Assembly: GCA_017461825.1 (NCBI GenBank)
Contig: JAFTXB010000045.1
Location: forward strand, 1 to 22,828
DNA from: Clostridia bacterium
GTDB lineage: Bacteria; Bacillota; Clostridia; Oscillospirales; CAG-272
Length of the DNA stretch: 22,828 nt
Direction: 5' to 3'
Shown here piece after piece: positions 15,752 through 22,828 of the stretch (position 1 is its first letter; each line of letters begins with the position of its first letter). The notes under the pieces are model-generated. The model saw nothing but the letters and a program-made list of their open reading frames with translations. It was not told the DNA's origin and made no database searches. Made by a program: the position numbers and the translations under genes.

Positions 15752-16801
15752 ATGTACATCGAAAGTGCTCAGTCCATTTGTTTAGGGCGTGTGCCGAGTG
15801 TGTTTTTTGACTGCCTCACCATTTCCAATATTTCAGAATTGGTTTTTGATCATGATCTTTGCGCACTTTTGCGGTTGTGCGGTGTTGATGAGCATTTAAT
15901 TAGGGAAGGGGCATCCGATTATGATCGCTTCAACGCTTATTGTAAAGCGGTTCCCGATCTTTGCGGACATCCTATAGTTATAAGAATTGCATCTCTTTTA
16001 AAATCTTGTTTTGATATTGCTTTGCCTTGTTCTACACAGAATTGTAACGTGATCTGGCGTACGGTTGCAGACAAGCTGATTGCCACACCTTTGAGCGGTT
16101 GGGATATTATCAATTTGATCAATCCGGATTCAATTAACCGTGTTTTGGTTGATCGGGACCGGTTTGTCAAAATGAATGCGTTTCCTAATGGCATAGAGCC
16201 CGTTTTATACGGACAAACACTGGCACAGACAAATGCAAGTAATTGGGCACAATGGGAAACAGAAATGAACGATCTGATCGAACAATGCATTTTAAAGGGC
16301 GGTCAGGGAGTATATTTTACACTTTCCGATGCATTGCTTAGCGATATCCCATCGCTTTATCATGTTGAACAATCGCTGGGTACTACCAAAAAACGCTTTG
16401 AGAATATAGCGATCCTTTTGACACAAGCTTTGCGGTATTTGTGTCTCAAGTGCCGTCAAAAAGGATTGATTTTATACACCGAAATAAAAACTGATAATCC
16501 CAAACGTGTCATATTGCTTTTGGAGCATATATACAACAGTGTTGGTTTGCCCAAAATATTGTTTTTCTCACGGGAGTTAAAGTCGATTGATGCAATGATC
16601 GAGTTTAGTGCTCGATTGCCGATTGGATTGTTACGCGGAGGATTTATGACCTCAAATTATCCATCCGCGCGCGAGCTTTCTTACGCATATGAAGCAACCG
16701 TTTCCCGTTATCCTTCCGGTGCTTTGACTGTTTTGTATGGTAATGACCTGCGTTATACAACATCCGAAAAAACAAGATTTGAAAAGATGGTCATAAACTG
16801 A
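15752..16801 (+). CDS. UxaC-like (glucuronate isomerase-related) protein lacking metal motif
   Basis: From memory of Escherichia coli UxaC, I see collinear similarity: [17 protein letters not shown] with [35 protein letters not shown] with [32 protein letters not shown] with ELRRPFGI; and, near the end, [19 protein letters not shown] with TDSRSFLSYTRHEYFRRIL. UxaC enzymes isomerise uronates with a metal held by an N-terminal HxH. Here that site reads [10 protein letters not shown] and has no histidine, and the protein is 349 residues, not about 470. It is likely not an isomerase. I use ATG 15752 with GAGGTGA upstream; a GTG at 15743 is the alternative. It closes the three-gene operon. A sensory or structural role is inference. 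Confidence 0.65.
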   Translation: [349 protein letters not shown]

Positions 16802-16806
16802 CCCTA

Positions 16807-16834
16807 AAAAACGCCGTATCAATGCGGCGTTTTT
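16807..16834. terminator. Bidirectional terminator at the end of two convergent genes
   Basis: A 10-bp stem pairs 16807-16816 with 16825-16834, with A-rich and T-rich arms, and serves both strands. The minus-strand MATE stop codon (16819-16821) lies in its loop. Confidence 0.9.
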
Positions 16835-18177
16835 CCTTTTAGAAAACGAAGGATGTGATATATGAAGGGAAGCGAAAAGAGAAAGGTCAAAGCATCGGAT
16901 ATTGGCTGAACGTAAATTAAACTTTGAATACCGAATTGATTAGTCAACAAGAATAATAAGGGTAAAAAAAAGAAACCTTGACGTGCGCAAGCCAATACGG
17001 TGGCACCAAACTGTTTACCGATCGATTGTAATAGCATATTGGTACAGGTGATCGTTCCGTGCAAAGTTAAAACGGTTCCAACGGCACGCAAAGCAGGTGT
17101 TCCAATTGCTATAACGGCAGGATCATCCCGAAACAGTTTTATAAAAAAAGCGGGAAAGGCTAAAAAGGGGATTGATAATAGAAGCATTAAAAGAGAAGAA
17201 AATAACCAAGCGATTAAAAATGTTTTTTTTACTCTTTCATACCGTCCAAATCCGAAGTTGTAACCCGTGATCGGCATCATTCCTTGGCCTATTCCCAAGC
17301 AAAAAGCGAATGCAAGCAAAAACAAACGGTTGACGGCAGACATGGCTGCAATTGCCGCATCTCCCCATGATGCCGTTGCATGATTCAAAAGGATGGTAGC
17401 CAGAGCCGACAAGCCCTGCCTTCCCGCGGAAGGCAAACCTGCAACAAGAATTTTACCGGCTTTGCGGAATTCGGCAAAAGAAAAGCCCGAGAATAACTGT
17501 ATTTGGCTTTTTTTAAAAACATAAGCGGATAACAAAGTTGCAAAGCAAACAACTTGACTGATCAAGGTTGAAAGAGAAGCACCTGCAATACCATAATTGA
17601 AACGGTAGATCAATATCGGATCAAGGACAATGTTTAATAAGCTACCGCACAGCAGCCCTATCATTGAATAAACAGCTTTTCCCTCTGCACGGAGTAGCTG
17701 ACTGCAAACAAATGAACCGCACATAAACGGCGCCGATAGGAGCAAATATCGCGAATAGACCAGAGCCGGTTTTAAGATGGTTTCGGTTGCCCCCAGTGCG
17801 AGGATCAAACCGTCCCCCCAGGCAAGTCCAATACACATAATTGCGATACCTGCAAAGATCGAAAGAATAAAAGACAGTTGCGCAACCCTCGAGGCGCTGT
17901 CTCGGTCTTTTTCGCCAAGCTTTCTCGAAAGCAGGCTTCCGCCTCCAACACCAAGTGTATAGGAAATTGCTTGAATCGTTGCTTGAATGGCAAAGCTGAT
18001 ACCAACAGCAGCACCTGATTCCGTGCCCAAGGCGGATACATAAAGTGCATCGGCAAGGCTGTAAAGTGCCGTTACGATCATTGCTACAGCGGAAGGAAGT
18101 CCAAGATGAAACATCAAAGAGGGAATACTTTTTTCGGTCATTTTTTGATGTTGTGAAAGAGCTTGTTGAGCTTGCAT
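16819..18177 (-). CDS. MATE family efflux transporter
   Basis: This 452-residue multidrug and toxin extrusion-type transporter has about 12 membrane helices in two homologous halves. MATE-type segments include MFHLGLPSAVAMIVTALYSL and GTESGAAVGISF in the first half and NHATASWGDAAIAAMSAVNR in the second. Proteins of this type usually export cationic drugs or metabolites using Na+ or H+; the substrate cannot be read from sequence. AAAGGCAGG precedes ATG 18177 at a somewhat long spacing. The gene is convergent with the UxaC-like operon, and its last codons (GKTPH) are part of the terminator hairpin at 16807-16834. No regulator of the MarR or TetR type is adjacent. Confidence 0.93.
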   Translation of the reverse strand: MQAQQALSQHQKMTEKSIPSLMFHLGLPSAVAMIVTALYSLADALYVSALGTESGAAVGISFAIQATIQAISYTLGVGGGSLLSRKLGEKDRDSASRVAQLSFILSIFAGIAIMCIGLAWGDGLILALGATETILKPALVYSRYLLLSAPFMCGSFVCSQLLRAEGKAVYSMIGLLCGSLLNIVLDPILIYRFNYGIAGASLSTLISQVVCFATLLSAYVFKKSQIQLFSGFSFAEFRKAGKILVAGLPSAGRQGLSALATILLNHATASWGDAAIAAMSAVNRLFLLAFAFCLGIGQGMMPITGYNFGFGRYERVKKTFLIAWLFSSLLMLLLSIPFLAFPAFFIKLFRDDPAVIAIGTPALRAVGTVLTLHGTITCTNMLLQSIGKQFGATVLACARQGFFFLPLLFLLTNQFGIQSLIYVQPISDALTFLFSLPFIYHILRFLKGKTPH

Positions 18178-18273
18178 TTAGATAACCTGCCTTTACAAAT
18201 CTGTTTTTATTATGCTCAAATTGCATCAGTTCATGAATTTTTTATGAATCTTTATTTCTTATTCAAAAAAGAC

Positions 18274-18302
18274 TTGATTTTTTGGCTGTTTTGGTATATA
18301 AT
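18274..18302 (+). promoter_or_regulatory. Sigma-A promoter for fba
   Basis: TTGATT (18274-18279) and TATAAT (18297-18302) are separated by 17 bp, about 40 bases before the ATG. Confidence 0.75.
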
Positions 18303-18340
18303 GTTATCATAATGTGTATAAACGCATAGGAGGATAAAAA

Positions 18341-19204
18341 ATGTTAGTTTCTGCAAAAGAAATGCTTACAAAAGCAAAAGAAGGTCACTACGCTGTAGGT
18401 CAATTCAATATCAACAATTTGGAATGGACAAAGGCAGTGCTCCTAACAGCTGAGGAGATGAAGTCTCCCGTGATTCTCGGTGTTTCCGAGGGTGCAGGTA
18501 AGTATATGTGCGGTTTTAAAACCGTTGCCGACATGGTAAAGGCAATGATCGATGAGCTTAAGATCACCGTTCCCGTAGCTCTGCATCTCGACCACGGCTC
18601 TTACGAGGGGTGCTACAAGTGCATTGAGGCAGGTTTTTCTTCCATCATGTTTGATGGCTCCCATTACCCGATCGAGGAAAATGTAGCAAAGACGCAGGAG
18701 CTTGTAAAGGTATGTGAAGAAAAGGGGCTTTCTCTCGAAGCTGAGGTTGGTTCTATCGGCGGTGAGGAAGACGGTGTTATTGGAATGGGTGAATGTGCCG
18801 ATCCCAATGAGTGCAAGATGATTGCAGATCTCGGTGTAACGATGCTGGCTGCCGGCATTGGTAACATTCACGGTAAGTACCCCGAAAACTGGGCAGGATT
18901 GTCCTTTGATACACTTGCGGCTGTTTCCGAAAAAGTTGGTAAAATGCCTCTCGTGCTTCACGGCGGAACAGGTATTCCCGAGGATATGATCAAAAAGGCA
19001 ATCAGCCTTGGTGTATCCAAGATCAATGTAAATACTGAGTGCCAGCTTGCTTTTGCCGCTGCTACCCGTGCATATGTTGAGGCGGGTAAGGATTTGCAGG
19101 GAAAAGGATTTGACCCCAGAAAGCTTCTCGCTCCCGGTGTAGAGGCAATTAAGGCAACCGTTAAGGAAAAGATGGAGCTCTTTGGTTCCGTAGGCAAAGC
19201 TTAA
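18341..19204 (+). CDS. fba: Class II fructose-bisphosphate aldolase
   Basis: This cytoplasmic glycolytic and gluconeogenic enzyme splits fructose 1,6-bisphosphate into dihydroxyacetone phosphate and glyceraldehyde 3-phosphate. The 287-residue product has all class II marks: HLDHG with Asp84 (base) and His85, a probable zinc ligand; GSIGGEEDG; AAGIGNIHGKYP with His178 and LVLHGGTGIP with His207, the other zinc ligands; and INVNTE near the C-terminus. AGGAGG lies directly upstream of ATG 18341, and codons are regular, as expected for a highly expressed gene. It is transcribed alone and ends in a terminator shared with the convergent recombinase gene. Tagatose-bisphosphate aldolase is a close relative, but isolated context favours fructose-bisphosphate aldolase. 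Confidence 0.95.
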   Translation: MLVSAKEMLTKAKEGHYAVGQFNINNLEWTKAVLLTAEEMKSPVILGVSEGAGKYMCGFKTVADMVKAMIDELKITVPVALHLDHGSYEGCYKCIEAGFSSIMFDGSHYPIEENVAKTQELVKVCEEKGLSLEAEVGSIGGEEDGVIGMGECADPNECKMIADLGVTMLAAGIGNIHGKYPENWAGLSFDTLAAVSEKVGKMPLVLHGGTGIPEDMIKKAISLGVSKINVNTECQLAFAAATRAYVEAGKDLQGKGFDPRKLLAPGVEAIKATVKEKMELFGSVGKA

Positions 19205-19211
19205 TTTAAAC

Positions 19212-19285
19212 AAAAACTCCGCTATTGCACATGCCAAATCACACTAAACCTGTGAATTGCGTTGTGTTGATAGCGGAGTTTTTTT
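19212..19285. terminator. Long bidirectional terminator with nested hairpin
   Basis: A 14-bp perfect outer stem pairs 19212-19225 with 19270-19283 and is followed by Ts on the plus strand. The 44-nt loop can form an inner TCACA/TGTGA hairpin. It lies between the convergent genes for fba and the recombinase. Confidence 0.85.
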
Positions 19286-19329
19286 ATTTTGAAAAAAGGA
19301 GAATATGAATTTCAAACCCGAAAAATCAT

Positions 19330-20334
19330 TTATTTTTTGCGCTTTTGGTTAGCTAAGGGATTAAAATTCATAGCGGTTTCCATATCACTGTTGCTGACAT
19401 GGGTATAAATTTGTGTAGTGTTGAGTTGTTCATGACCAAGAATCTCTTTGAGAACGCGGACATCGACATTTCCTGACTGATACATTAGTGTGGCAGCTGT
19501 ATGCCGTAGTTTATGTACCGAGTAATGCTTTGATTCAAGTCCGGCAATTTTGAGATATTTATAGACCATTGCCTGGACAGTTTTGACGCTCATGCGTTGA
19601 TTTAAACGGCTGAGAAAAACGGCTCTATCGGCAACATCCGCATAAACAGAGCTTTGACGCTCAAGGAGATATTCGGCAAGGGCGGCTCTGCATGCCTCGT
19701 TGAGATAAACGATTCGCTCCTTATTGCCTTTTCCTTTAACACGCAAGGAAAGCAGCTGCGAATCGATATCCGCGAGGTTGATTCCAACAAGCTCTGATAC
19801 ACGCATTCCGCAATTAAGAAAAAGGGTTAGAATGGCATAATCTCTTACTCGATATTTTGATTCTTGATCCTGTTCTACGGCTTTTAATAGGGCAATCGAT
19901 TCGTCAAAAGTGAGCACCTTTGGGAGCGTTTTTTGAGGCTTAGGCGAGTCAATGTCACTGGTAGGATTATATTCCAAATAATGTCTTTTATTAACAAGAT
20001 AGCGATACAGTGCACGGATGGCAGAAAGCTTTCTCGAACGCGCTGACCATTGGTTTTTTCTTGTTTGGTTGGTATAATAAAGAAAGTCGTAAAGATCCTC
20101 CGGTCGAATTTTCGCAAGACGATCCAACCCGACCGAACTGATATCTATTTCTTGAAATGCATCTGATTCCATATCAATATCCATCTCACGTGCCAAAAGG
20201 TAGCGGAAAAATGTCCGCAGATCAAGCAGGTATTCCTGTACGGTTTTTTGTGAGCACCCCTGAATAGAGGACTTATAAGCAGCAAATTCTTGAATCAATT
20301 GAGAAAATTCATTTATTGAAATCAGAGTGTTCAT
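19330..20334 (-). CDS. Tyrosine recombinase, XerC/XerD-like
   Basis: The 334-residue site-specific recombinase has an N-terminal SAM-like core-binding domain (about residues 9-118) and a C-terminal catalytic domain. All active-site residues are present: Arg178 (CGMRVSEL), Lys202 (KGKGNKE), His274 and Arg277 (HKLRHT), His301 (GHEQL) and the nucleophile Tyr310 (TQIYTHV). It is longer than standard XerC/D (about 300 residues) because of an acidic insertion near residues 50-72. GGAGGT precedes ATG 20334. No phage genes, att sites or cassettes lie nearby, so a chromosome-dimer role is plausible. I did not find a convincing dif site, so XerC or XerD cannot be assigned. A TATAAT upstream lacks a clear -35. 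Confidence 0.9.
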   Translation of the reverse strand: MNTLISINEFSQLIQEFAAYKSSIQGCSQKTVQEYLLDLRTFFRYLLAREMDIDMESDAFQEIDISSVGLDRLAKIRPEDLYDFLYYTNQTRKNQWSARSRKLSAIRALYRYLVNKRHYLEYNPTSDIDSPKPQKTLPKVLTFDESIALLKAVEQDQESKYRVRDYAILTLFLNCGMRVSELVGINLADIDSQLLSLRVKGKGNKERIVYLNEACRAALAEYLLERQSSVYADVADRAVFLSRLNQRMSVKTVQAMVYKYLKIAGLESKHYSVHKLRHTAATLMYQSGNVDVRVLKEILGHEQLNTTQIYTHVSNSDMETAMNFNPLANQKRKK

Positions 20335-20419
20335 TTGTTACCTCCGCAATATGATACCTTTATTATACTACATATATTGATTTTTTAGTTGATAAATTGT
20401 AAATTTTTGTTCTGTTAGA

Positions 20420-20448
20420 TTGCTTTTTTTCTTTAAGTCCATTATAAT
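20420..20448 (+). promoter_or_regulatory. Sigma-A promoter for the membrane protein/HAD pair
   Basis: TTGCTT (20420-20425, a weak -35) and TATAAT (20443-20448) are separated by 17 bp, about 40 bases before the ATG at 20490. Confidence 0.6.
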
Positions 20449-20489
20449 ATTACTCATATAGTATAAATCAAAAAATGAGAGGTCTTTTC

Positions 20490-21089
20490 ATGAAACAATT
20501 TTTTTCGACACATTCGTACAACATGGTAAAAATGTTTTTGAATCAGTTTGCCATCGCTTTGTTCGGCTTTATTCTTGTTCTTGCTGCGGGGCAGGCTGAA
20601 AACACTACGCTGAGAAATGTTACCAGCGTGTTTGCGATTCTGTTTTATCTCTTTCTCCTTTATGTAATGACATGGGAAATCGGATTTCGAGATAAGGTTT
20701 CGGTTGAAACCGGAAGAAAAAAACGCAATCCGTTTACAGGTGTATTGATTTCTTTGTGCGCAAACTCGATCAATTTTATCTTGGCGATCTTCATTATGTT
20801 GGCATCACTTTTTGACGTAGCTGCACTTAGCAATATCGGAGGTGTATGTGCAAGCATTGCCGTATTTATAGAAGGAATGTACACCGGATTGCTCGCTAAT
20901 CATGTTTGGGGGGCTGCACTGAATTCTTACTGGTTTGTGTACTTTTTGCTACCAATCCCTGCTATTGTGACTTGTGGTATAGCGTATCAGCTGGGGGTTC
21001 ACGATATTAAGTTTACAGCCCTGTTTGATCAAGTATATCCGGAATCCGACCGAGAACCCTCAAAAAAAGGGAAAAATAACCATGATTGA
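20490..21089 (+). CDS. Multi-pass membrane protein of unknown function
   Basis: The 199-residue product has about five hydrophobic segments (roughly 17-37, 48-64, 82-106, 113-133 and 145-166). A polar C-terminal tail ends in a basic SKKGKNNHD. The start at ATG 20490 is chosen because GAGAGG lies about 8 bases upstream, whereas an earlier ATG at 20475 would include that site in the coding region. I do not recognise a family. The stop overlaps the start of the following HAD phosphatase by 8 bases, so the two are probably translated in a coupled way and may function together. No catalytic motif is seen. It could be a small permease-like or scaffold protein, but nothing distinguishes these. Confidence 0.78.
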   Translation: MKQFFSTHSYNMVKMFLNQFAIALFGFILVLAAGQAENTTLRNVTSVFAILFYLFLLYVMTWEIGFRDKVSVETGRKKRNPFTGVLISLCANSINFILAIFIMLASLFDVAALSNIGGVCASIAVFIEGMYTGLLANHVWGAALNSYWFVYFLLPIPAIVTCGIAYQLGVHDIKFTALFDQVYPESDREPSKKGKNNHD

Positions 21090-21702
21090 TCATTTTATTT
21101 TTGACTTTGACGGAACAATTTCGGATTCATATCCGATTTTTATACAGATATTTCATGAAATCGCGCAAAAAAGAAAGCTACCGTTTCATGCTTCAGATTC
21201 AGAGCTTGACAGGATGCTGAAGATCACCCTGAAAAGTGGCTTTGATTTTCTTGGTTGGGACAAGGTGTGTGAATGGAATCTTTTTCTCGATGAGTTTTAC
21301 AAGCATCAGGCGAATCATGCGCTTGATTTTCAGGCATTTCCTGAAGCAAAAGAACTTTTGAAACGAATTTCAGCAAAAGGAAAGAAAAGTTACATTTACA
21401 CTCACAGCGGTGATATTGTAAAAGTTATGCTGGAAAACATGGGCTTATTGCACTATTTTGATTTTATTTTGGATAGTTCGTACGGCTTTCCCAGCAAACC
21501 AAAACCGGATGCGCTTTTGTTCTTCTTGAATAAGTTTGGTATGGAGCCGTTGTCCTGTATGATGATCGGTGACCGTCCCATTGATGCACAAGCAGGAATG
21601 AATGCGGGAATGGTTGGTTGTTTATGGGATGTAGACGGCAGGTATTCCGATTTTTGCGCAGATGTAACTGTTCAATCACTTTTGGATATTGATATAAAAT
21701 AA
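21082..21702 (+). CDS. HAD-superfamily phosphatase
   Basis: This 206-residue cytoplasmic phosphatase of the haloacid dehalogenase fold resembles phosphoglycolate phosphatase and related HADs. The nucleophile motif is DFDGTISDS (Asp8, Asp10), motif II is IYTHSGD (Thr108/Ser109), motif III is a Lys in SKPKPD (139 or 141), and motif IV is MIGDRPID (Asp164, Asp168). A helical cap between residues about 17 and 85 is expected in this class. The start at ATG 21082 overlaps the stop of the upstream membrane-protein gene. The frame opens to 21025, but starting there would lengthen the overlap without gain. The substrate is unknown; HAD phosphatases are broad in specificity and context gives no clue. 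Confidence 0.9.
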   Translation: MIDHFIFDFDGTISDSYPIFIQIFHEIAQKRKLPFHASDSELDRMLKITLKSGFDFLGWDKVCEWNLFLDEFYKHQANHALDFQAFPEAKELLKRISAKGKKSYIYTHSGDIVKVMLENMGLLHYFDFILDSSYGFPSKPKPDALLFFLNKFGMEPLSCMMIGDRPIDAQAGMNAGMVGCLWDVDGRYSDFCADVTVQSLLDIDIK

Positions 21703-21713
21703 GGAGCATTGCA

Positions 21714-21827
21714 ATGAAAGAAAGGCAGTTGTATGGGACACCGATCGTAGAGTGCATTATTTTTGACGGAAAGGATATTTTAACGGTATCCAATTCTGAT
21801 GTCAATCGCACCGAATGGGATGGATGA
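21714..21827 (+). CDS. Small ORF, 37 residues, unknown function
   Basis: This short frame is well placed: AAGGAG lies about 8 bases before ATG 21714, only 11 bases after the HAD stop codon, and it ends 12 bases before the next gene. The peptide opens MKERQLYGTPIVECIIFDG and contains FDGKDILTVSN. The pattern of an early Tyr-x-x-Pro, a Val-Glu pair, a Phe-Asp, then Asp-Ile-x-Thr-x-Ser resembles short proteins of unknown function I recall from Clostridia. I see no signal peptide or membrane helix. It could be a genuine small protein or peptide precursor, or a chance frame between two genes. Confidence 0.5.
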   Translation: MKERQLYGTPIVECIIFDGKDILTVSNSDVNRTEWDG

Positions 21828-21839
21828 GGCATAGAAACG

Positions 21840-22828
21840 ATGAAAAAACATTGCTTTTTGATACTCGGATTATTTACTTTAATTTTTATGTTTGCAGGTA
21901 TTGGAGTATTTGCAACAGAGGGTGAACCGACATTGGAGATCTGTGCGAAAGCGTTGGAGCTTGAAGCGACGACCGGTATCTCATTTGCCGTTCCGACTGA
22001 ACCTGCTAAGGGGGCCGATGTCAAGCTGTTGGTGTGGAATGAGCCTCGTACAGATGGATATCTTTACGGTACACAAAATTACATTTTAGATCCGAGTGAT
22101 GAAGATACAGTTGATGGGGTATTATGTACGGTATTTACATATGACGGACTTGCCGCAAAGCAGATGACTGACAACATTTACGTCAGAGCATATGCTGTTG
22201 TGGGCGGTAATCCGTATTATAGCAATACAGAAAAATACAGTATTTTGCAATATGCCTATAACAAGCTTGGAAAAACAGATGAAGCGACCGATGATGAAAA
22301 ACTGAAATCGACATTGACAGCTCTTTTAGAATATGGTGCCAAGGCTCAACTGTTGTTTGACTACAACACCGATCGACTTGCCAATTCAAGTTTTTATCAA
22401 CTTTCGGTTGTAGATGGCTGTATTGCATCAGATCTTTCTTGCAACGGGCTCTATTTAACAGGAGAACAAGTTGCTTTCATTGCAAATGCAGAAAATGGGG
22501 AGAGTGTTCCATTTAGCCATTGGGAGAATTCTGTCGGAGAAACAGTTGGAGAAGAGGTCTGCTTGAACGTGACAGTTGGAAATACCAATGAAGTTTATAC
22601 TGCAGTTTATGAGGCAATCGAACCCGAGCCACCAGCCGTACAAAAGGTTACAGTCGAGGTTATAAATGGAAACATTACAACCCCCAGTGATGATCAACTG
22701 TATGAAATCGGTTCTGAAATCGAGCTTGTGGCAAACGAGAACGATGCGGCATGCTTTGCATATTGGCAAACTGCATCGGGAGAAATATTGAGCGAAGATT
22801 CAACCTATACCGTTACAGTCGGAGAAAA
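21840..22828 (+). CDS. Secreted surface protein with InlB-like repeats, 3' end outside window
   Basis: The frame is open from ATG 21840 to the window edge, so the gene is truncated on the right. About 329 residues are visible. Residues 1-25 are a signal peptide (KK, hydrophobic core, ending VFA). A region of about 170 residues follows, containing YSILQYAYNKLGKTDEATDD and LLEYGAKAQLLFDYNTDRLA, a pattern I have seen in secreted proteins of gut Clostridia with no assigned function. From about residue 205 come two repeats resembling divergent InlB B-repeats, each with a GEQV- or GSEI-type strand, a SHW or YW core and a closing Val/Thr strand. They suggest a wall-linked adhesin or extracellular protein. 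No sortase or dockerin motif is in view. GATGAGG lies about 11 bases upstream, a long spacing. Confidence 0.82.
   Translation, partial: MKKHCFLILGLFTLIFMFAGIGVFATEGEPTLEICAKALELEATTGISFAVPTEPAKGADVKLLVWNEPRTDGYLYGTQNYILDPSDEDTVDGVLCTVFTYDGLAAKQMTDNIYVRAYAVVGGNPYYSNTEKYSILQYAYNKLGKTDEATDDEKLKSTLTALLEYGAKAQLLFDYNTDRLANSSFYQLSVVDGCIASDLSCNGLYLTGEQVAFIANAENGESVPFSHWENSVGETVGEEVCLNVTVGNTNEVYTAVYEAIEPEPPAVQKVTVEVINGNITTPSDDQLYEIGSEIELVANENDAACFAYWQTASGEILSEDSTYTVTVGE

Noticed and set aside
18443..19237. 264-residue minus-strand open frame
   Set aside because: It is antisense to the aldolase gene and shows no recognisable motif.
20335..20474. Possible invertible promoter segment beside the recombinase
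   Set aside because: I found no matching inverted repeats flanking the region between the recombinase and the membrane-protein gene.

Overview
The window looks like a chromosomal stretch from a spore-forming, low-to-mid GC Firmicute of class Clostridia, probably a gut-type Oscillospiraceae/Ruminococcaceae relative. The signs are dipicolinate synthase genes (dpaA, dpaB), a SpoVB-type flippase, a PdaA-type deacetylase, strong AGGAGG-like ribosome sites, and several near-consensus sigma-A promoters with 17-bp spacers. No rRNA, tRNA, CRISPR array, insertion sequence or prophage was seen. The taxonomic placement is inference from gene content.

Layout. 1-1498: two overlapping membrane-protein genes (the first enters from outside the window; the second ends in a zinc ribbon), closed by a terminator. 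1661-3147: two translationally coupled NodB/CE4 polysaccharide deacetylases, one PdaA-like and one canonical. 3237-4235 (minus): a DUF624/YesL-like membrane protein. 4579-5238: a two-TM protein of unknown function. 5423-6001: a DUF1836 regulator whose own promoter carries a 16-bp perfect palindrome. 6084-8015 (minus): glutamine-dependent NAD+ synthetase. 8221-8451 (minus): acyl carrier protein. 8672-10606: a ComEC-type channel protein whose C-terminal metallo-beta-lactamase-like part has lost its metal motif.

10892-13943 is a sporulation block: dpaA-dpaB (dipicolinic acid synthesis) converge on spoVB with overlapping stop codons. 14173-16801 is the most unusual part: an apparent three-gene operon with its own promoter and terminator, encoding a DivIVA-like coiled-coil protein with a Lys/Ala-rich tail, an XRE-type regulator with a TPR-like C-terminal region, and a protein resembling glucuronate isomerase (UxaC) that lacks the usual metal-binding HxH. 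It is the best candidate here for an undescribed system; its function is unknown.

16819-18177 (minus): MATE transporter. 18341-19204: class II fructose-bisphosphate aldolase. 19330-20334 (minus): tyrosine recombinase. 20490-21702: a membrane protein overlapping a HAD phosphatase. 21714-21827: a 37-residue small ORF. 21840 to the right edge: the N-terminal part of a secreted surface protein with InlB-like repeats, which runs out of the window. Most convergent gene pairs share a bidirectional terminator. No gene-free stretch exceeds about 300 bases; the longest (10607-10891) holds the comEC terminator and a small hairpin.
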